This document shows, in pieces, positions 34,483 through 44,164 of a DNA stretch of 64,000 nt. The notes beneath the pieces were generated by a model. That model was not told the DNA's origin, searched no databases, and worked only from the letters and a program-made list of their open reading frames with translations. This DNA is from Hanamia caeni (lineage in GTDB: Bacteria > Bacteroidota > Bacteroidia > Chitinophagales > Chitinophagaceae). Made by a program: the position numbers and the translations under genes. Position 1 is the stretch's first letter, and each line of letters starts with the position of its first letter. The DNA is taken from positions 83,117 through 147,116 of the forward strand of contig NZ_RJJR01000016.1 in the NCBI RefSeq assembly GCF_003721595.1. Reading direction: 5' to 3'.

Positions 34483-37400
34483 TCTAACCGGGGTTATCAT
34501 AAAAGAATAACTGTAATCTTTATACTCCATCCTGTATTGTTTCAACGGCCATGTGCCCCACGAATTAATTCCCCCAACGCCTGTTTGTTCTAAATCGATA
34601 CTCAATGTAGTTAAATCTCTCTGCTTCAATTCACCGGAATGATGATTGTGTTTTTCCAAACCTTCATCTAAATCTTTATCCAGGAAATGGCGGGCAGAAA
34701 TATTCAAAACGGTATCACCTTGTATCATTAAACCACGGCCTCTATCATCAGTTAATTTCACCCAACGCACATCGGTTTTATTTCCAGTTTCCTGTGGTCT
34801 TACGTAAGGATGAAACTGCTGATCAACCGTCTGATTGTACACGCCAACAAATGCCGCGTCTTTTCTGTCCCAATAATTTTCTGACGGGCCACGGCCATAC
34901 CATTCCATCTGACTGTATTCTTTCGGCAACATCATCTGCATTCCGAATTTGAACATCATGGGCTCTTTTTGAGAAGAATCTGCGCGCATAGATTCCGTTA
35001 CTTTTATAATGCCTTCACCATTCAACTGATAATTAATATCCAGGTAAGCATATACATCGGGCAATGAAAAATGCGTGTTCAACTTTATATTACGCGGATT
35101 GGAAGAATCGATATCAAACCCAAGCAGCACAAAATTGTGCGAAGCCCTTTTCCAGTTGATCATTGTTCTTTGAAAGTTTGCACCAAAGTCATTATCAGTA
35201 GGTGGCCGCCAGAAATTAGGCTTTAAATTATAACCGTCTTTGATGAAATTATTTCCGCCAACAATGTATTGATGCAAAAGACCATCATTACGGCCGAAAG
35301 AAAATTTCACATTACTATTATTGAAATTGATCGTACTATCGGTTATGCGTACACGCAAATCGCTCGAGTTTGGCAATGAAGTTTTATTTTCATTAATGTG
35401 GCTGTAAAGAACCAATTGGTCTTTGGCAACTTCCCAATCAGCAGGCACCATTCCTTCATCTTTTTTATTTTTATAATAAACATTCAAAAAGATTTCTTTA
35501 TAAGCTATGCGCGGCAATTTATAATGTAAGTCAATAAGGGCGGTATCTCGGGGCAAAACATTCAATTTATCCTCCTTCCCTTTTTGTATCACTTTACCAT
35601 CAGCCACCAGCTCCCAATCCATATATACATCATCCAGGTTTTTAAAAAAATTCTCATTATACACTTTTATTTTCCCCACCATTATATCTGCAGGAAAAGT
35701 AAAAATATTTTGGTATTGTTTTTTTACCTCCAGCATGTGTGGATGTAAAGTGCGATCCGGCGCAACGAGGCCGTTACAATTAAAATTAAAATCGCTCGGC
35801 ATATCCACTCCATAATCGCCTCCATACGCCCAAATGGTATCTCCCTTATCGGTTACTTTTCGAAATCCCTGGTCAACAAAATCCCAGATATATCCGCCCT
35901 GCATTTTTGGGTAATATTTTCTAATTGTATCCCAATAATCATTAAAATTTCCGTCGGTGTTGCCCATGGCGTGGGCATATTCTACGAGGATGAAAGGCTT
36001 GTTGTTATGAGCGCTGTCGTACTTTACATGACGCACCATATCATCGGGCGAAGGATACATCGGGCAATAAATATCAGAAAAATCGGTGGCGCTCGCCGGT
36101 TCATATTCTACCGGGCGCGAAGGATCGCGATGCTTGATCCATTCATAACATTTCTCAAAATTGACGCCCATGCCCGCTTCATTTCCCATCGACCAAACGA
36201 TTACGCTTACATGATTTTTGTCGCGCTCAACGGCTCTTGAATCGCGTTGAAAATGTTGCAAAAACCAATTGGGTTTTTTAGACAAAGAGTTGGCGCCAAA
36301 GCCCATTCCGTGAGTTTCTAAATTAGCTTCGTCCACTACATACAAACCATATTTGTCGCACAACTGGTACCAGTAAGGATCGTTTGGATAATGCGAAGTG
36401 CGAACGGCATTGATGTTATTTTCTTTCATGATTCTTACATCCTGCTCCATTCTTTCTTTACTGATCACCTGCCCCGTTATCGGATCCATTTCATGGCGGT
36501 TTACGCCTTTTATCAAAATCGCTTTACCGTTTACATACAAAGCTCCGTTTTTAATTTCCACTTTTCTGAATCCCGTTTTTTGGGGAATCACTTCAACCAC
36601 ATCTCCACTTTTATCCTTTAAAGTAGTCAAAACCGTGTATTGGTATGGCGTTTCGGCAGTCCACTTGTTGGGGCTTTTTAATTTAATGATTACATTTTTA
36701 AACTTGCTCGAATCTTTAAGTGAAATCGAAGCGCTTTTAATTGTCTTTCCGGTTGCATCCAGTAAATCAAAAGTGGCTTTATAATTTTTTAATTCTGCAT
36801 CACTATTATTTAAAAAATCAAGGCTGATATTCAATCGCCCGTTTGCATAATTATTGTCGAGGTCAGGAATGATTTGCACATCACGTACATGAACCTTATT
36901 GCGCGCATACATAAAAACGTCACGGTCAACTCCGGCAAGCCGCCACATATCCTGGTCTTCCATGTAGGTTCCGTCGCTCCAGCGAATCACCTGGAAAGCG
37001 ATTAAATTCTTTTGACCAGGCTTCACATATTTCGTGATATTAAATTCTGCCGGAAGCTTGCTGTCTTCACTATAGCCTACCCACTGGCCATTTACCCATA
37101 AATAAAAACACGAACGAACGCCCCCAAACTGTATATAAATATCTTTCCCATCCCAATTTTTATCCACCATAACTTCCCTGCGATAAGAGCCCACAGGATT
37201 GTATTGATGCGGCACATGAGGAGGATTTGGTTTTATCAAATAATCAAAATCATAGCGAATGTTAGTATAAATCGGGATGCCATAACCGTTCACTTCCCAG
37301 GTAGCCGGCACTGGAAAGTTAACCCAATGACTGTCATTGTAATCTGTTTTCCAAAAACCCAAAGGCTTGTCAGCAGGCTTATCCACCCATTTAAACTTCC

Positions 37401-37614
37401 AGTCGCCATTCAATGATTGAAAATCTTTTGAAGCTGCCCTGTCGCCTTTAAGAGCGAGGTCTTTATTTTCATAAGCAAAATAAGTTGCGTGTATGGGTTC
37501 CCTGTTATGTTCATTCAGACTTTCATTTTCCCAAAACTCAGGCGGCTCCTGCGATTGCGCGAAAGATTGTGACATGCAAATCAGGAACGTAATCAGTGTA
37601 ATTAATTTTTTCAT
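34480..37614 (-). CDS. lacZ: Beta-galactosidase, glycoside hydrolase family 2
   Basis: 1044-aa secreted GH2 enzyme hydrolysing terminal beta-galactosides. The signal peptide is MKKLITLITFLICMSQSFAQ. Domain order is as in LacZ: sugar-binding domain (about 70-235), Ig-like domain (240-350), TIM barrel (350-630) with acid/base Glu479 in WSMGNEAG and nucleophile Glu545 in ILVEYAHAMGN, a further Ig-like domain, and the C-terminal beta-sandwich (770-1040). Length equals E. coli LacZ plus the signal. No SusC/SusD pair adjoins it. Confidence 0.94.
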   Translation of the reverse strand: MKKLITLITFLICMSQSFAQSQEPPEFWENESLNEHNREPIHATYFAYENKDLALKGDRAASKDFQSLNGDWKFKWVDKPADKPLGFWKTDYNDSHWVNFPVPATWEVNGYGIPIYTNIRYDFDYLIKPNPPHVPHQYNPVGSYRREVMVDKNWDGKDIYIQFGGVRSCFYLWVNGQWVGYSEDSKLPAEFNITKYVKPGQKNLIAFQVIRWSDGTYMEDQDMWRLAGVDRDVFMYARNKVHVRDVQIIPDLDNNYANGRLNISLDFLNNSDAELKNYKATFDLLDATGKTIKSASISLKDSSKFKNVIIKLKSPNKWTAETPYQYTVLTTLKDKSGDVVEVIPQKTGFRKVEIKNGALYVNGKAILIKGVNRHEMDPITGQVISKERMEQDVRIMKENNINAVRTSHYPNDPYWYQLCDKYGLYVVDEANLETHGMGFGANSLSKKPNWFLQHFQRDSRAVERDKNHVSVIVWSMGNEAGMGVNFEKCYEWIKHRDPSRPVEYEPASATDFSDIYCPMYPSPDDMVRHVKYDSAHNNKPFILVEYAHAMGNTDGNFNDYWDTIRKYYPKMQGGYIWDFVDQGFRKVTDKGDTIWAYGGDYGVDMPSDFNFNCNGLVAPDRTLHPHMLEVKKQYQNIFTFPADIMVGKIKVYNENFFKNLDDVYMDWELVADGKVIQKGKEDKLNVLPRDTALIDLHYKLPRIAYKEIFLNVYYKNKKDEGMVPADWEVAKDQLVLYSHINENKTSLPNSSDLRVRITDSTINFNNSNVKFSFGRNDGLLHQYIVGGNNFIKDGYNLKPNFWRPPTDNDFGANFQRTMINWKRASHNFVLLGFDIDSSNPRNIKLNTHFSLPDVYAYLDINYQLNGEGIIKVTESMRADSSQKEPMMFKFGMQMMLPKEYSQMEWYGRGPSENYWDRKDAAFVGVYNQTVDQQFHPYVRPQETGNKTDVRWVKLTDDRGRGLMIQGDTVLNISARHFLDKDLDEGLEKHNHHSGELKQRDLTTLSIDLEQTGVGGINSWGTWPLKQYRMEYKDYSYSFMITPVR

Positions 37615-37769
37615 GGAATATTTTTTTTAAATTTCTTTAAGGTGGCAATGGTCAAAATTAAAAATTATCTCCTTGTAACCACCACAGTTTTTTTAAAAAG
37701 GTAAGCTGAACGTGTTATTCGAATGTGGTTCTCACTTATAAATAGAGGTAGCCGAAATGATGAGACGGA

Positions 37770-37805
37770 ACAGTAAATAAATAAATATGCCGTTTTTATT
37801 TCACT
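37770..37805 (+). repeat. Dispersed intergenic motif copy between lacZ and catalase
   Basis: ACAGTAAATAAATAAATATG, spacer, GTTTTTATTTCACT, followed at once by a second ACAGTAA (37808). 156 bp upstream of lacZ and 80 bp upstream of katA. Confidence 0.6.
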
Positions 37806-37830
37806 TTACAGTAACGATTTACAAATTTCA

Positions 37831-37855
37831 TTGCTCAATAAATCAGTTACATTTG
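37831..37855 (+). promoter_or_regulatory. Catalase promoter
   Basis: TTG (37831-37833) and TACATTTG (37848-37855), spacer 14 bp (short). The leader is about 25 nt to the ATG at 37885. The in-frame ATG at 37831 lies upstream of the -7 box and so is excluded as a start. Confidence 0.55.
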
Positions 37856-37884
37856 AGTACTATTATTCATTAAAAAAAACAACA

Positions 37885-39366
37885 ATGAACCAGGAAAACG
37901 AAACAGGCAAAAAGCTGACCACCCGCACCGGTACGCCTGTCCCGGATAATCAAAACATTCAGACTGCAGGAGTTCGCGGGCCTGCATTGTTACAGGATTT
38001 TTGGTTTTTGGAAAAGATGGCTCACTTCGACCGCGAAGTAATTCCTGAAAGACGCATGCACGCCAAGGGATCGGGAGCCTTTGGTACATTCACTGTAACC
38101 CATGATATAACGAAATACACGATGGCGGATATTTTTTCGGAGATAGGGAAAAAAACCGAAATGTTCGTAAGGTTCTCTACTGTTGCCGGTGAGCGCGGCG
38201 CAGCAGATGCTGAGCGCGATATAAGAGGTTTTGCAATGAAGTTTTATACCAAACAGGGCAACTGGGATTTGGTAGGCAACAATACACCCGTGTTTTTCTT
38301 TCGTGATCCGATGAAATTCCCAGACCTGAACCACGCAGTGAAGAGAGATCCCAAAACCAACCTAAGAAGCGCCGACAATAACTGGGATTTCTGGACACTT
38401 TTGCCGGAAGCGCTGCACCAGGTTACAATTGTTATGAGCGACCGGGGAATTCCTAAATCCTTCCGGCACATGCATGGATTTGGAAGCCACACATTTAGCT
38501 TCATCAATTCAAAAAATGAGCGGCATTGGGTAAAGTTTACTTTCAAAACACAACAGGGAATTGAAAACTTAAGCAATGAAGAAGCGGTAAAAATTATCGG
38601 TACAGACAGAGAATCTAACCAGAGAGATCTTTTTGAAAATATTGAAAAAGGCAACTTCCCAAAATGGAAAATGTTTGTCCAAATAATGACCGAAGAGCAG
38701 GCAAACAATCATACTCAAAATCCCTTCGACCTTACTAAAGTATGGAAACATGGTGATTATCCATTGATACCGGTTGGCGAATTTGAGCTAAACCGTAACC
38801 CCGAAAATTATTTTGCGGATGTAGAGCAGGCTGCTTTCAATCCCGCTCACATTGTGCCGGGAATTGGCTTTTCTCCCGATCGGATGTTGCAGGGAAGATT
38901 ATTCTCTTATGGCGACGCCCAGCGATACCGGCTCGGAGTGAACAGCGCTCAGATACCTGTCAACAGCCCAAAATGTCCTTATCATAGTTTCCATCGCGAT
39001 GGCGCGATGCGGGTTGATGGCAACTATGGCGCTACTAAACATTATGAACCCAACAGCGTTAATGAATGGCAGGAACAACCTCAATATAAAGAACCGCCAC
39101 TGGCGCTTCATGGCGATGCAGGCGCCTGGGATCACCGGCCTGATGATGAAGATTATTTTTCTCAGCCCGGCGATCTTTTCCGCCTCATGACGGATGAAAA
39201 AAAAGAATTATTGTTTAAAAATACAGCAGCAGAATTGGGGCGTGCCCAAAAGTTCATCCAGGTGCGCCACATACGAAATTGCTCCAAAGCAGATCCTGCT
39301 TATGGCGAAGGAGTTGCAAAAGCTTTGAAGCTGACAATGGAAGACGTGAACACTTTTAAATTATAA
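37885..39366 (+). CDS. katA: Catalase (monofunctional, heme-containing)
   Basis: 493 aa from the ATG at 37885 (MNQENETGKKLTTRTGTPVPDNQN), clade 3 small-subunit size. It converts hydrogen peroxide to water and oxygen. The catalytic His59 lies in RRMHAKGSGAFG, the distal Asn in NNTPVFFFRDP near 130, and the proximal heme Tyr in RLFSYGDAQRYRLG near 340. There is no signal peptide, so it is cytoplasmic. It is monocistronic, with its own promoter and terminator; no OxyR gene is adjacent. Confidence 0.96.
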   Translation: MNQENETGKKLTTRTGTPVPDNQNIQTAGVRGPALLQDFWFLEKMAHFDREVIPERRMHAKGSGAFGTFTVTHDITKYTMADIFSEIGKKTEMFVRFSTVAGERGAADAERDIRGFAMKFYTKQGNWDLVGNNTPVFFFRDPMKFPDLNHAVKRDPKTNLRSADNNWDFWTLLPEALHQVTIVMSDRGIPKSFRHMHGFGSHTFSFINSKNERHWVKFTFKTQQGIENLSNEEAVKIIGTDRESNQRDLFENIEKGNFPKWKMFVQIMTEEQANNHTQNPFDLTKVWKHGDYPLIPVGEFELNRNPENYFADVEQAAFNPAHIVPGIGFSPDRMLQGRLFSYGDAQRYRLGVNSAQIPVNSPKCPYHSFHRDGAMRVDGNYGATKHYEPNSVNEWQEQPQYKEPPLALHGDAGAWDHRPDDEDYFSQPGDLFRLMTDEKKELLFKNTAAELGRAQKFIQVRHIRNCSKADPAYGEGVAKALKLTMEDVNTFKL

Positions 39367-39382
39367 ATTTTCTTCCTTAAGC

Positions 39383-39418
39383 AAACCTTTGCTCTTAAAC
39401 AGGGCAAAGGTTTTTTAT
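39383..39418 (+). terminator. Intrinsic terminator after katA
   Basis: AAACCTTTGC (39383-39392) pairs with GCAAAGGTTT (39404-39413), followed by TTTTA. Confidence 0.85.
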
Positions 39419-39682
39419 TTAAATGTCCCTTATTTGAACACAAAACATGTTCAGACATTCCTTCAATATACGGGCGACCAAATGCTCAAAATAAAAATTG
39501 GGAGCATTTGTCTACCTGCCGTCAGGCAGGTTTGTTTACTGCCAGGGTTAAATATTCAAATTGCCATTTCTTAACATCGATCTGAATTAAAGTAAAAAAC
39601 TATCAAAAACATAGCTGAAGATTATCCGGAAGCAGGCATTATTATTGGAAAGTGAAAAGGGTAACTACAGAATAGCTTCATA
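39419..39682. other. Intergenic region with short palindromic repeats
   Basis: No gene supported. It contains an inverted repeat AAATGCTC...GGGAGCATTT (39480-39509) and a palindromic ACCTGCCGTCAGGCAGGT (39514-39531). The latter resembles the ACCTGCCTG element in the tail of the M1 peptidase gene. A 61-codon ORF across here is not called. Confidence 0.45.
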
Positions 39683-40207
39683 ATGAAACAAAAAATAATT
39701 TATACAATTGGCCACTCCACTCATACGCTTGAAGAATTTATAGCGATGCTGAAATCATTCAATATAGAGTTGTTGGCCGATATCAGAAGCTTTCCGGGAT
39801 CGAGGAAATTTCCTCATTTCAATAAAGAAAATCTTCCGGCATCGTTGGCTGAAAATAATATAGAATACATCCATTTAAAAAATCTTGGGGGACGGAGAAA
39901 AGTAAATCCTGAGTCATGCAATACAGGATGGCGCGTGGCTGCATTCAGGGGTTATGCAGATTACATGGAAACAGAAAATTTTGAAAAAGCCATTAAGGAA
40001 CTGGAGCAAATTGCTTCAGAAAAGCGGGTAGCCTACATGTGCGCCGAAGCGGTTTGGTGGCGTTGTCACCGGTCGTTGGTGTCTGATTATCTAAAACACA
40101 ATGGATGGACAGTGCTGCATATAATGGGCGTGAACAAAAGTACAGAGCATCCCTATACCGCGCCGGCAAAGATTATGAATGGTAAATTAAATTACAGCAA
40201 GGAGTAA
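39683..40207 (+). CDS. DUF488 family protein
   Basis: 174-aa cytoplasmic protein. Conserved N-terminus IYTIGHSTHTLEEFIAMLKS, then LADIRSFPGSRKFPHFN, IEYIHLKNLGGRRK, and the Cys-containing motif CAEAVWWRCHRSLVSDYL near residue 120. The Cys...CHR arrangement hints at a thiol- or phosphatase-like active site, but the biochemical role of DUF488 is not established. Monocistronic. Confidence 0.85.
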   Translation: MKQKIIYTIGHSTHTLEEFIAMLKSFNIELLADIRSFPGSRKFPHFNKENLPASLAENNIEYIHLKNLGGRRKVNPESCNTGWRVAAFRGYADYMETENFEKAIKELEQIASEKRVAYMCAEAVWWRCHRSLVSDYLKHNGWTVLHIMGVNKSTEHPYTAPAKIMNGKLNYSKE

Positions 40208-40317
40208 GATTGCTACAAAAAAACCGGAATTTCCCTGAAAAGGCAATGGAATAAACTTACTATCTTTAATTGTATTATGGATTGACTTTTATTATTTATC
40301 CGGTAAATCAATTCAAC

Positions 40318-40995
40318 ATGAAACTCATTTTATTTTCCTTAGCCAGTGCATTAATTTTTTGGGGTTGTAATTCCAAAAATCAATCAGCCCACGAAGTCAC
40401 ACATGATTCAGCAATGAATCACTCAAATCACGAGATGCCTTCACCAGCCCAAACAGAAAACTTATCTTATAAGCCGGATGCGCCCAATGCTGCCATTCAA
40501 ATTAAGCTTGCCACATTGGCTGCACCACCGGAAATGAGAGACAGCGCAACCGTGCTTGGCTACGATGCAAACAAGGAACTTGTTATCTTAAGAAAAGGAA
40601 CGAATGATATGATTTGCATTGGCAGTAAACCCGGCGATACTGCCTTTTCAGTTGCATGTTATAAAAAAGATCTCGAACCCCTGATGGCGAGTGGCCGGGC
40701 GCTGAGAAAGGAAGGTGTAAAAGGCAAAGAATTATTCGATGATCGCGCCAAAGAAGTTAAAGAAGGAAAATTAAAAATGCCCGACGGCCCTTCTACTTTA
40801 TATGTATATTCTGCTGCTTCAAAAGATGTAAACCGAGCTACAGGCGAAGTGAAAAACGGATACCTGCGCTATGTGATTTATATTCCATTCGCTACAGCCG
40901 AATCAACAGGCTTGCCAACAAAACCATCTGCGCCCGGCATGCCGTGGATAATGGATCCGGGGACTTATAGGTCGCACGTGATGATTAATCCCTAA
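40318..40995 (+). CDS. His-rich lipoprotein of unknown function
   Basis: 225 aa from the ATG at 40318; the lipoprotein signal ends FWGCNSK (Cys17). Directly after it is a His/Met-rich segment (HEVTHDSAMNHSNHEM) that could bind copper or other metals. The remaining domain contains MPDGPSTLYVYSA, YVIYIPFATAESTGLP and a conserved-looking PGMPWIMDPGTYRSHVMI end. I know similar hypothetical proteins in bacteria but no function. Followed by an intrinsic terminator. Confidence 0.65.
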   Translation: MKLILFSLASALIFWGCNSKNQSAHEVTHDSAMNHSNHEMPSPAQTENLSYKPDAPNAAIQIKLATLAAPPEMRDSATVLGYDANKELVILRKGTNDMICIGSKPGDTAFSVACYKKDLEPLMASGRALRKEGVKGKELFDDRAKEVKEGKLKMPDGPSTLYVYSAASKDVNRATGEVKNGYLRYVIYIPFATAESTGLPTKPSAPGMPWIMDPGTYRSHVMINP

Positions 40996-41052
40996 AGGAT
41001 AATTCATAAAATAGTTTTTTTCATTTTTTGTTTGTTTACTACAATTGTTTTG

Positions 41053-41085
41053 AATGGCCCGTGCAATTTTACGAGCCATTTTTTA
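41053..41085 (+). terminator. Intrinsic terminator after the His-rich lipoprotein
   Basis: AATGGC-C-CGT (41053-41062) pairs with ACG-A-GCCATT (41071-41080) with one mismatch, followed by TTTTATTTT. Confidence 0.75.
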
Positions 41086-41177
41086 TTTTCAAATCTGAAA
41101 AAATTTTATTTATGCAAAAAAATCGTACAAATTATTTGGAATGACATCTTTGCACGAATCGAATTAATTTCGCAAAC

Positions 41178-42023
41178 ATGAGCCAGGCCGATACGCATAT
41201 TTTATTAGTGAACTGTCCCGATGAAAGCGGATTAATTTTCAGAGTTTCCAATGTGGTTTATGAGCATAAGCTCAATATTGTAAGCAACGGCGAATTTGTA
41301 GAGAGAAAATTCAACCAGTTTTTTATGCGTACTGAATTTTCCGGCGTGGTGAATGAAGCTGTTTTTTTATCGGAAGTGAAAGGCGTGCTTCCAAAAGAAG
41401 CCGAAGTAAGGCTTACGGCCAATACAAAGAAAAATATTGTAATCCTTGCTACCAAAGAACATCATTGCCTCAGCGATTTGTTGCTGAGAAATAAATTTGA
41501 TGAAGGCAATTTTAATATCCTGGCGGTTATCAGCAATTACGAATACCTGCACGAGCTCACTTCAAAATTTGACATCCCCTATTTCTATATTAGCCATTCA
41601 GAAAAAACAAGGGAAGATCATGAGCAGGAAATCCTGAGCCTGCTTCACCAGTTGAATCCGGATTTTCTTGTATTGGCAAAATATATGCGCATCCTTTCTC
41701 CTTCGTTTGCACAATCTTACAATAACCGCATTATTAATATTCACCATTCTTTTCTACCCGCATTCGCCGGAGCCAAACCCTATCAAAAAGCTTATGAACG
41801 TGGCGTGAAAATTATTGGCGCTACCGCACATTTCGTAAATGAATTACTTGATGAAGGGCCAATCATCGCTCAAAATGTGATCCCGGTGAATCATACGCTT
41901 GACGCCAGGCAGATGGCCAGTGCAGGCAGAGACATCGAAAAAAACGTGCTTGCGAATGCGTTGGAATTAGTGTGCAACGAAAAGGTTTTTGTGTTTAAAA
42001 ATAAGACGATTGTTTTTTCCTGA
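41178..42023 (+). CDS. purU: Formyltetrahydrofolate deformylase PurU
   Basis: 281 aa. It hydrolyses 10-formyl-tetrahydrofolate to formate and tetrahydrofolate, supplying formate for purine synthesis and balancing one-carbon pools. An N-terminal ACT domain (residues 5-80, HILLVNCPDESGLIFRVSN) is followed by a formyltransferase-fold domain with INIHHSFLPAFAGAKPYQKAYERGVKIIGATAHFV (catalytic Asn/His region) and LDEGPIIAQ. Length is normal. Monocistronic. Confidence 0.95.
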   Translation: MSQADTHILLVNCPDESGLIFRVSNVVYEHKLNIVSNGEFVERKFNQFFMRTEFSGVVNEAVFLSEVKGVLPKEAEVRLTANTKKNIVILATKEHHCLSDLLLRNKFDEGNFNILAVISNYEYLHELTSKFDIPYFYISHSEKTREDHEQEILSLLHQLNPDFLVLAKYMRILSPSFAQSYNNRIINIHHSFLPAFAGAKPYQKAYERGVKIIGATAHFVNELLDEGPIIAQNVIPVNHTLDARQMASAGRDIEKNVLANALELVCNEKVFVFKNKTIVFS

Positions 42024-42096
42024 TAAGAACACTTGGCCAAATTGAAAATATTTTCTAATTATTACCGTAAAAAACGGAGTATCTTAAACTATTGTC

Positions 42097-42645
42097 ATGA
42101 TTATACAAATCACTGAAAATATAAACCTGGAACTGACTTCTGAAAAGCATGCTGAATCAATGTTCCAGGCGATTAACACCAACCGGGAACACTTGTCCCG
42201 TTTTTTGCCATGGGTTGAAAACATGAAAAGCATCACTAACGTGAAGGAGTATATAAAAAATAGCATCGCTCAAACCGAAGAGAAAAAAGAAGTTACCTTT
42301 TTATTCGTTTCAGAAAAATTAGTAATAGGAAGAATAGGCATACATAATATCAATTTTCAAAATAAAAATGCTTCCATTGGCTATTGGCTGATAAAAGAAG
42401 CGGAAGGCAAAGGAATTATTTCAAAAGCCACCCGCAGCCTGATTACCTATGCATTTCAAACTTTGGAACTGAACAGGATAGAGATAAGGGCAGCGACAGA
42501 TAATCAAAGAAGCCGGTCTATCCCTGAAAGATTAGGCATGCTAAAAGAAGGCACCCTTCGTGAAGCCGAGCTGGTAAACGGGAAATTCCTGGACCTTGAA
42601 GTATATTCTGTATTAAGCAAAGAATGGCTACCCGGCAACAAATAA
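42097..42645 (+). CDS. GNAT family N-acetyltransferase (RimL/RimJ-like)
   Basis: 182 aa. Acetyl-CoA-dependent acyltransferase. N-terminal INLELTSEKHAESMFQAINTN and LSRFLPWVENM are typical of ribosomal-protein acetyltransferases. Motif A is IGYWLIKEAEGKGIISKATRSLI, then LNRIEIRAATDNQRSRSIPERLGMLKEGTLREAELVNG. Substrate could be a ribosomal protein alpha-amine or a small molecule. Lies between purU and the propeller gene with ~70-bp gaps. Confidence 0.86.
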   Translation: MIIQITENINLELTSEKHAESMFQAINTNREHLSRFLPWVENMKSITNVKEYIKNSIAQTEEKKEVTFLFVSEKLVIGRIGIHNINFQNKNASIGYWLIKEAEGKGIISKATRSLITYAFQTLELNRIEIRAATDNQRSRSIPERLGMLKEGTLREAELVNGKFLDLEVYSVLSKEWLPGNK

Positions 42646-42716
42646 TGATTTTTAAAAGAATCCAAAAATTTTAAAATCCTTAATTTTATAAAGCCCTTCA
42701 CCCAAACCATTTCAGC

Positions 42717-43721
42717 ATGAAAAATCGAAACTCGGTACAAGCTAAGCTATTTAGAAATTTTTTTCTAATTCTCTTTTTTGCCTCAACCGGTTGCGCTGCA
42801 CAACCAAGATTATTGGCTCTTTCAAAATCGGATCATACATTAGCTATTGTCGATCCAGGCACCAACAGTGTGCTGGCGCGTGTTCCGGTGGGTAATGACC
42901 CTCATGAAGTGATTGCTGCTGCAGATGGAAAAACAGCTTATGTTTCGAGTTATGGTGGAGGCAGCTTTCATGAACTGGATATTATTGATCTTGTTTCAAT
43001 GAAACCGCTTAAAACAATCGATACAAGGCCTTTGTTCGGCCCGCATGGATTGGCTTTTGCAGACAGCGAGATCTGGTTTACTGCTGAAGGTTCCAAAGCG
43101 GTTGGCTGCTATAATCCCTCAAGCGGTAAAGTTGAATGGAGCATGGGCACCGGCCAGAACAGAACTCACATGATTTACGTGGACAAGAATGCCGATAACA
43201 TTTATACTTCAAACGTTTCATCAGGAACCGTAAGCATCCTGGCAAAAACGACCTCAGGACAAAGGGAAAATTGGGAACAAACCGTTATTCCTTTATCAAA
43301 CGGCGTTGAGGGATTTGATGTGTCGCCAACCACTCACGAATTATGGGCCGTTGCAAGTGACAACGGAAAGATTTATATTCTTAACCTTAGAACAAAAAAA
43401 GTTATTGAAACTATTGATGCAAAAATTGAGGGCGCAAACCGGCTACAATTTACGCCTGATAGTAAAAGAGTGCTTGTCACAAGCCTTCGGGCAGGCGCCG
43501 TATTTATTTATGATGCACAAACCCGAAAAGAAATTGCACAGGTTAAAGTGGGGACCGGCGCAGCAGGAATTATGGTCACTTCCGACGGGTCAAAAGCGTA
43601 TATAGCGTGCTCGCCGGATAATTATATAGCTGTAATTGATTTAAAAACGCTGAAAGTGATTAATCATATTGATGTTGGTAAAAATCCGGACGGGCTTGCC
43701 TGGGCGGATATCAGTCAATAA
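42717..43721 (+). CDS. Secreted YncE/YVTN beta-propeller protein
   Basis: 334 aa, exported (hydrophobic FFLILFFASTGCAAQ; the Cys could be a weak lipobox). Repeats of about 42 residues form a seven-bladed propeller: HTLAIVDPGTNSVLARVPVGNDPHEV, YTSNVSSGTVSIL, IYILNLRTKKVIETIDAKI, VFIYDAQTRKEIAQVKVG and IAVIDLKTLKVINHIDVGKNPDGL. Same length and class as the gene at 53734-54738 but clearly diverged. Probably a periplasmic binding or scaffold protein; ligand unknown. Confidence 0.82.
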   Translation: MKNRNSVQAKLFRNFFLILFFASTGCAAQPRLLALSKSDHTLAIVDPGTNSVLARVPVGNDPHEVIAAADGKTAYVSSYGGGSFHELDIIDLVSMKPLKTIDTRPLFGPHGLAFADSEIWFTAEGSKAVGCYNPSSGKVEWSMGTGQNRTHMIYVDKNADNIYTSNVSSGTVSILAKTTSGQRENWEQTVIPLSNGVEGFDVSPTTHELWAVASDNGKIYILNLRTKKVIETIDAKIEGANRLQFTPDSKRVLVTSLRAGAVFIYDAQTRKEIAQVKVGTGAAGIMVTSDGSKAYIACSPDNYIAVIDLKTLKVINHIDVGKNPDGLAWADISQ

Positions 43722-43774
43722 CTGCAACAGGAATTAATCCTATTTATGGCTTTACTCATTCACAAAATAAAACC

Positions 43775-44125
43775 ATGGCCTACAACACGAATTTGGCAGA
43801 AAGGGTAAGAAAGTATCTAGCAAAATCAACAAGCTTAATTATTCAGGAAAAGAAAATGTTCAGCGGCTTGGCATTCATCGTTAACGGCAAGATGTGCATC
43901 AATATTAGCAACGAAAAACTCATGTGCAGGTTTGATCCTGGCAGGGAGAATGAGGTAGCTGATAAACCAGGCTATGAGCCCCTGATAATGAAAGGCAGGC
44001 AATTGACAGGATATTGTTATGTAAACAGCGCAGGTTATTCATCCCAAAAGGATTTAGAGTTTTGGGTTGATCTTTGCCTGATGTTTAATGACAAGGCAAA
44101 AGCTTCCAAAAAGAAAAAATCATAA
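43775..44125 (+). CDS. TfoX N-terminal domain protein
   Basis: 116 aa. Matches the TfoX/Sxy N-terminal domain (LAERVRKYLAKSTSLIIQEKKMFSGLAFIVNGKMCINI, LMCRFDPGRENEV, GRQLTGYCYVN) without the C-terminal domain. In gamma-proteobacteria full-length TfoX controls competence; the stand-alone domain here has no known role. It follows the propeller gene by 53 bp and ends in a Lys-rich tail. Confidence 0.82.
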   Translation: MAYNTNLAERVRKYLAKSTSLIIQEKKMFSGLAFIVNGKMCINISNEKLMCRFDPGRENEVADKPGYEPLIMKGRQLTGYCYVNSAGYSSQKDLEFWVDLCLMFNDKAKASKKKKS

Positions 44126-44164
44126 CCGACAGGAAACGATTTAAAAAAAGGAATGATTTGTTAA

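Noticed and set aside
39389..39574. 61-codon ORF downstream of catalase
   Set aside because: Starts within the catalase terminator and crosses palindromic repeats.
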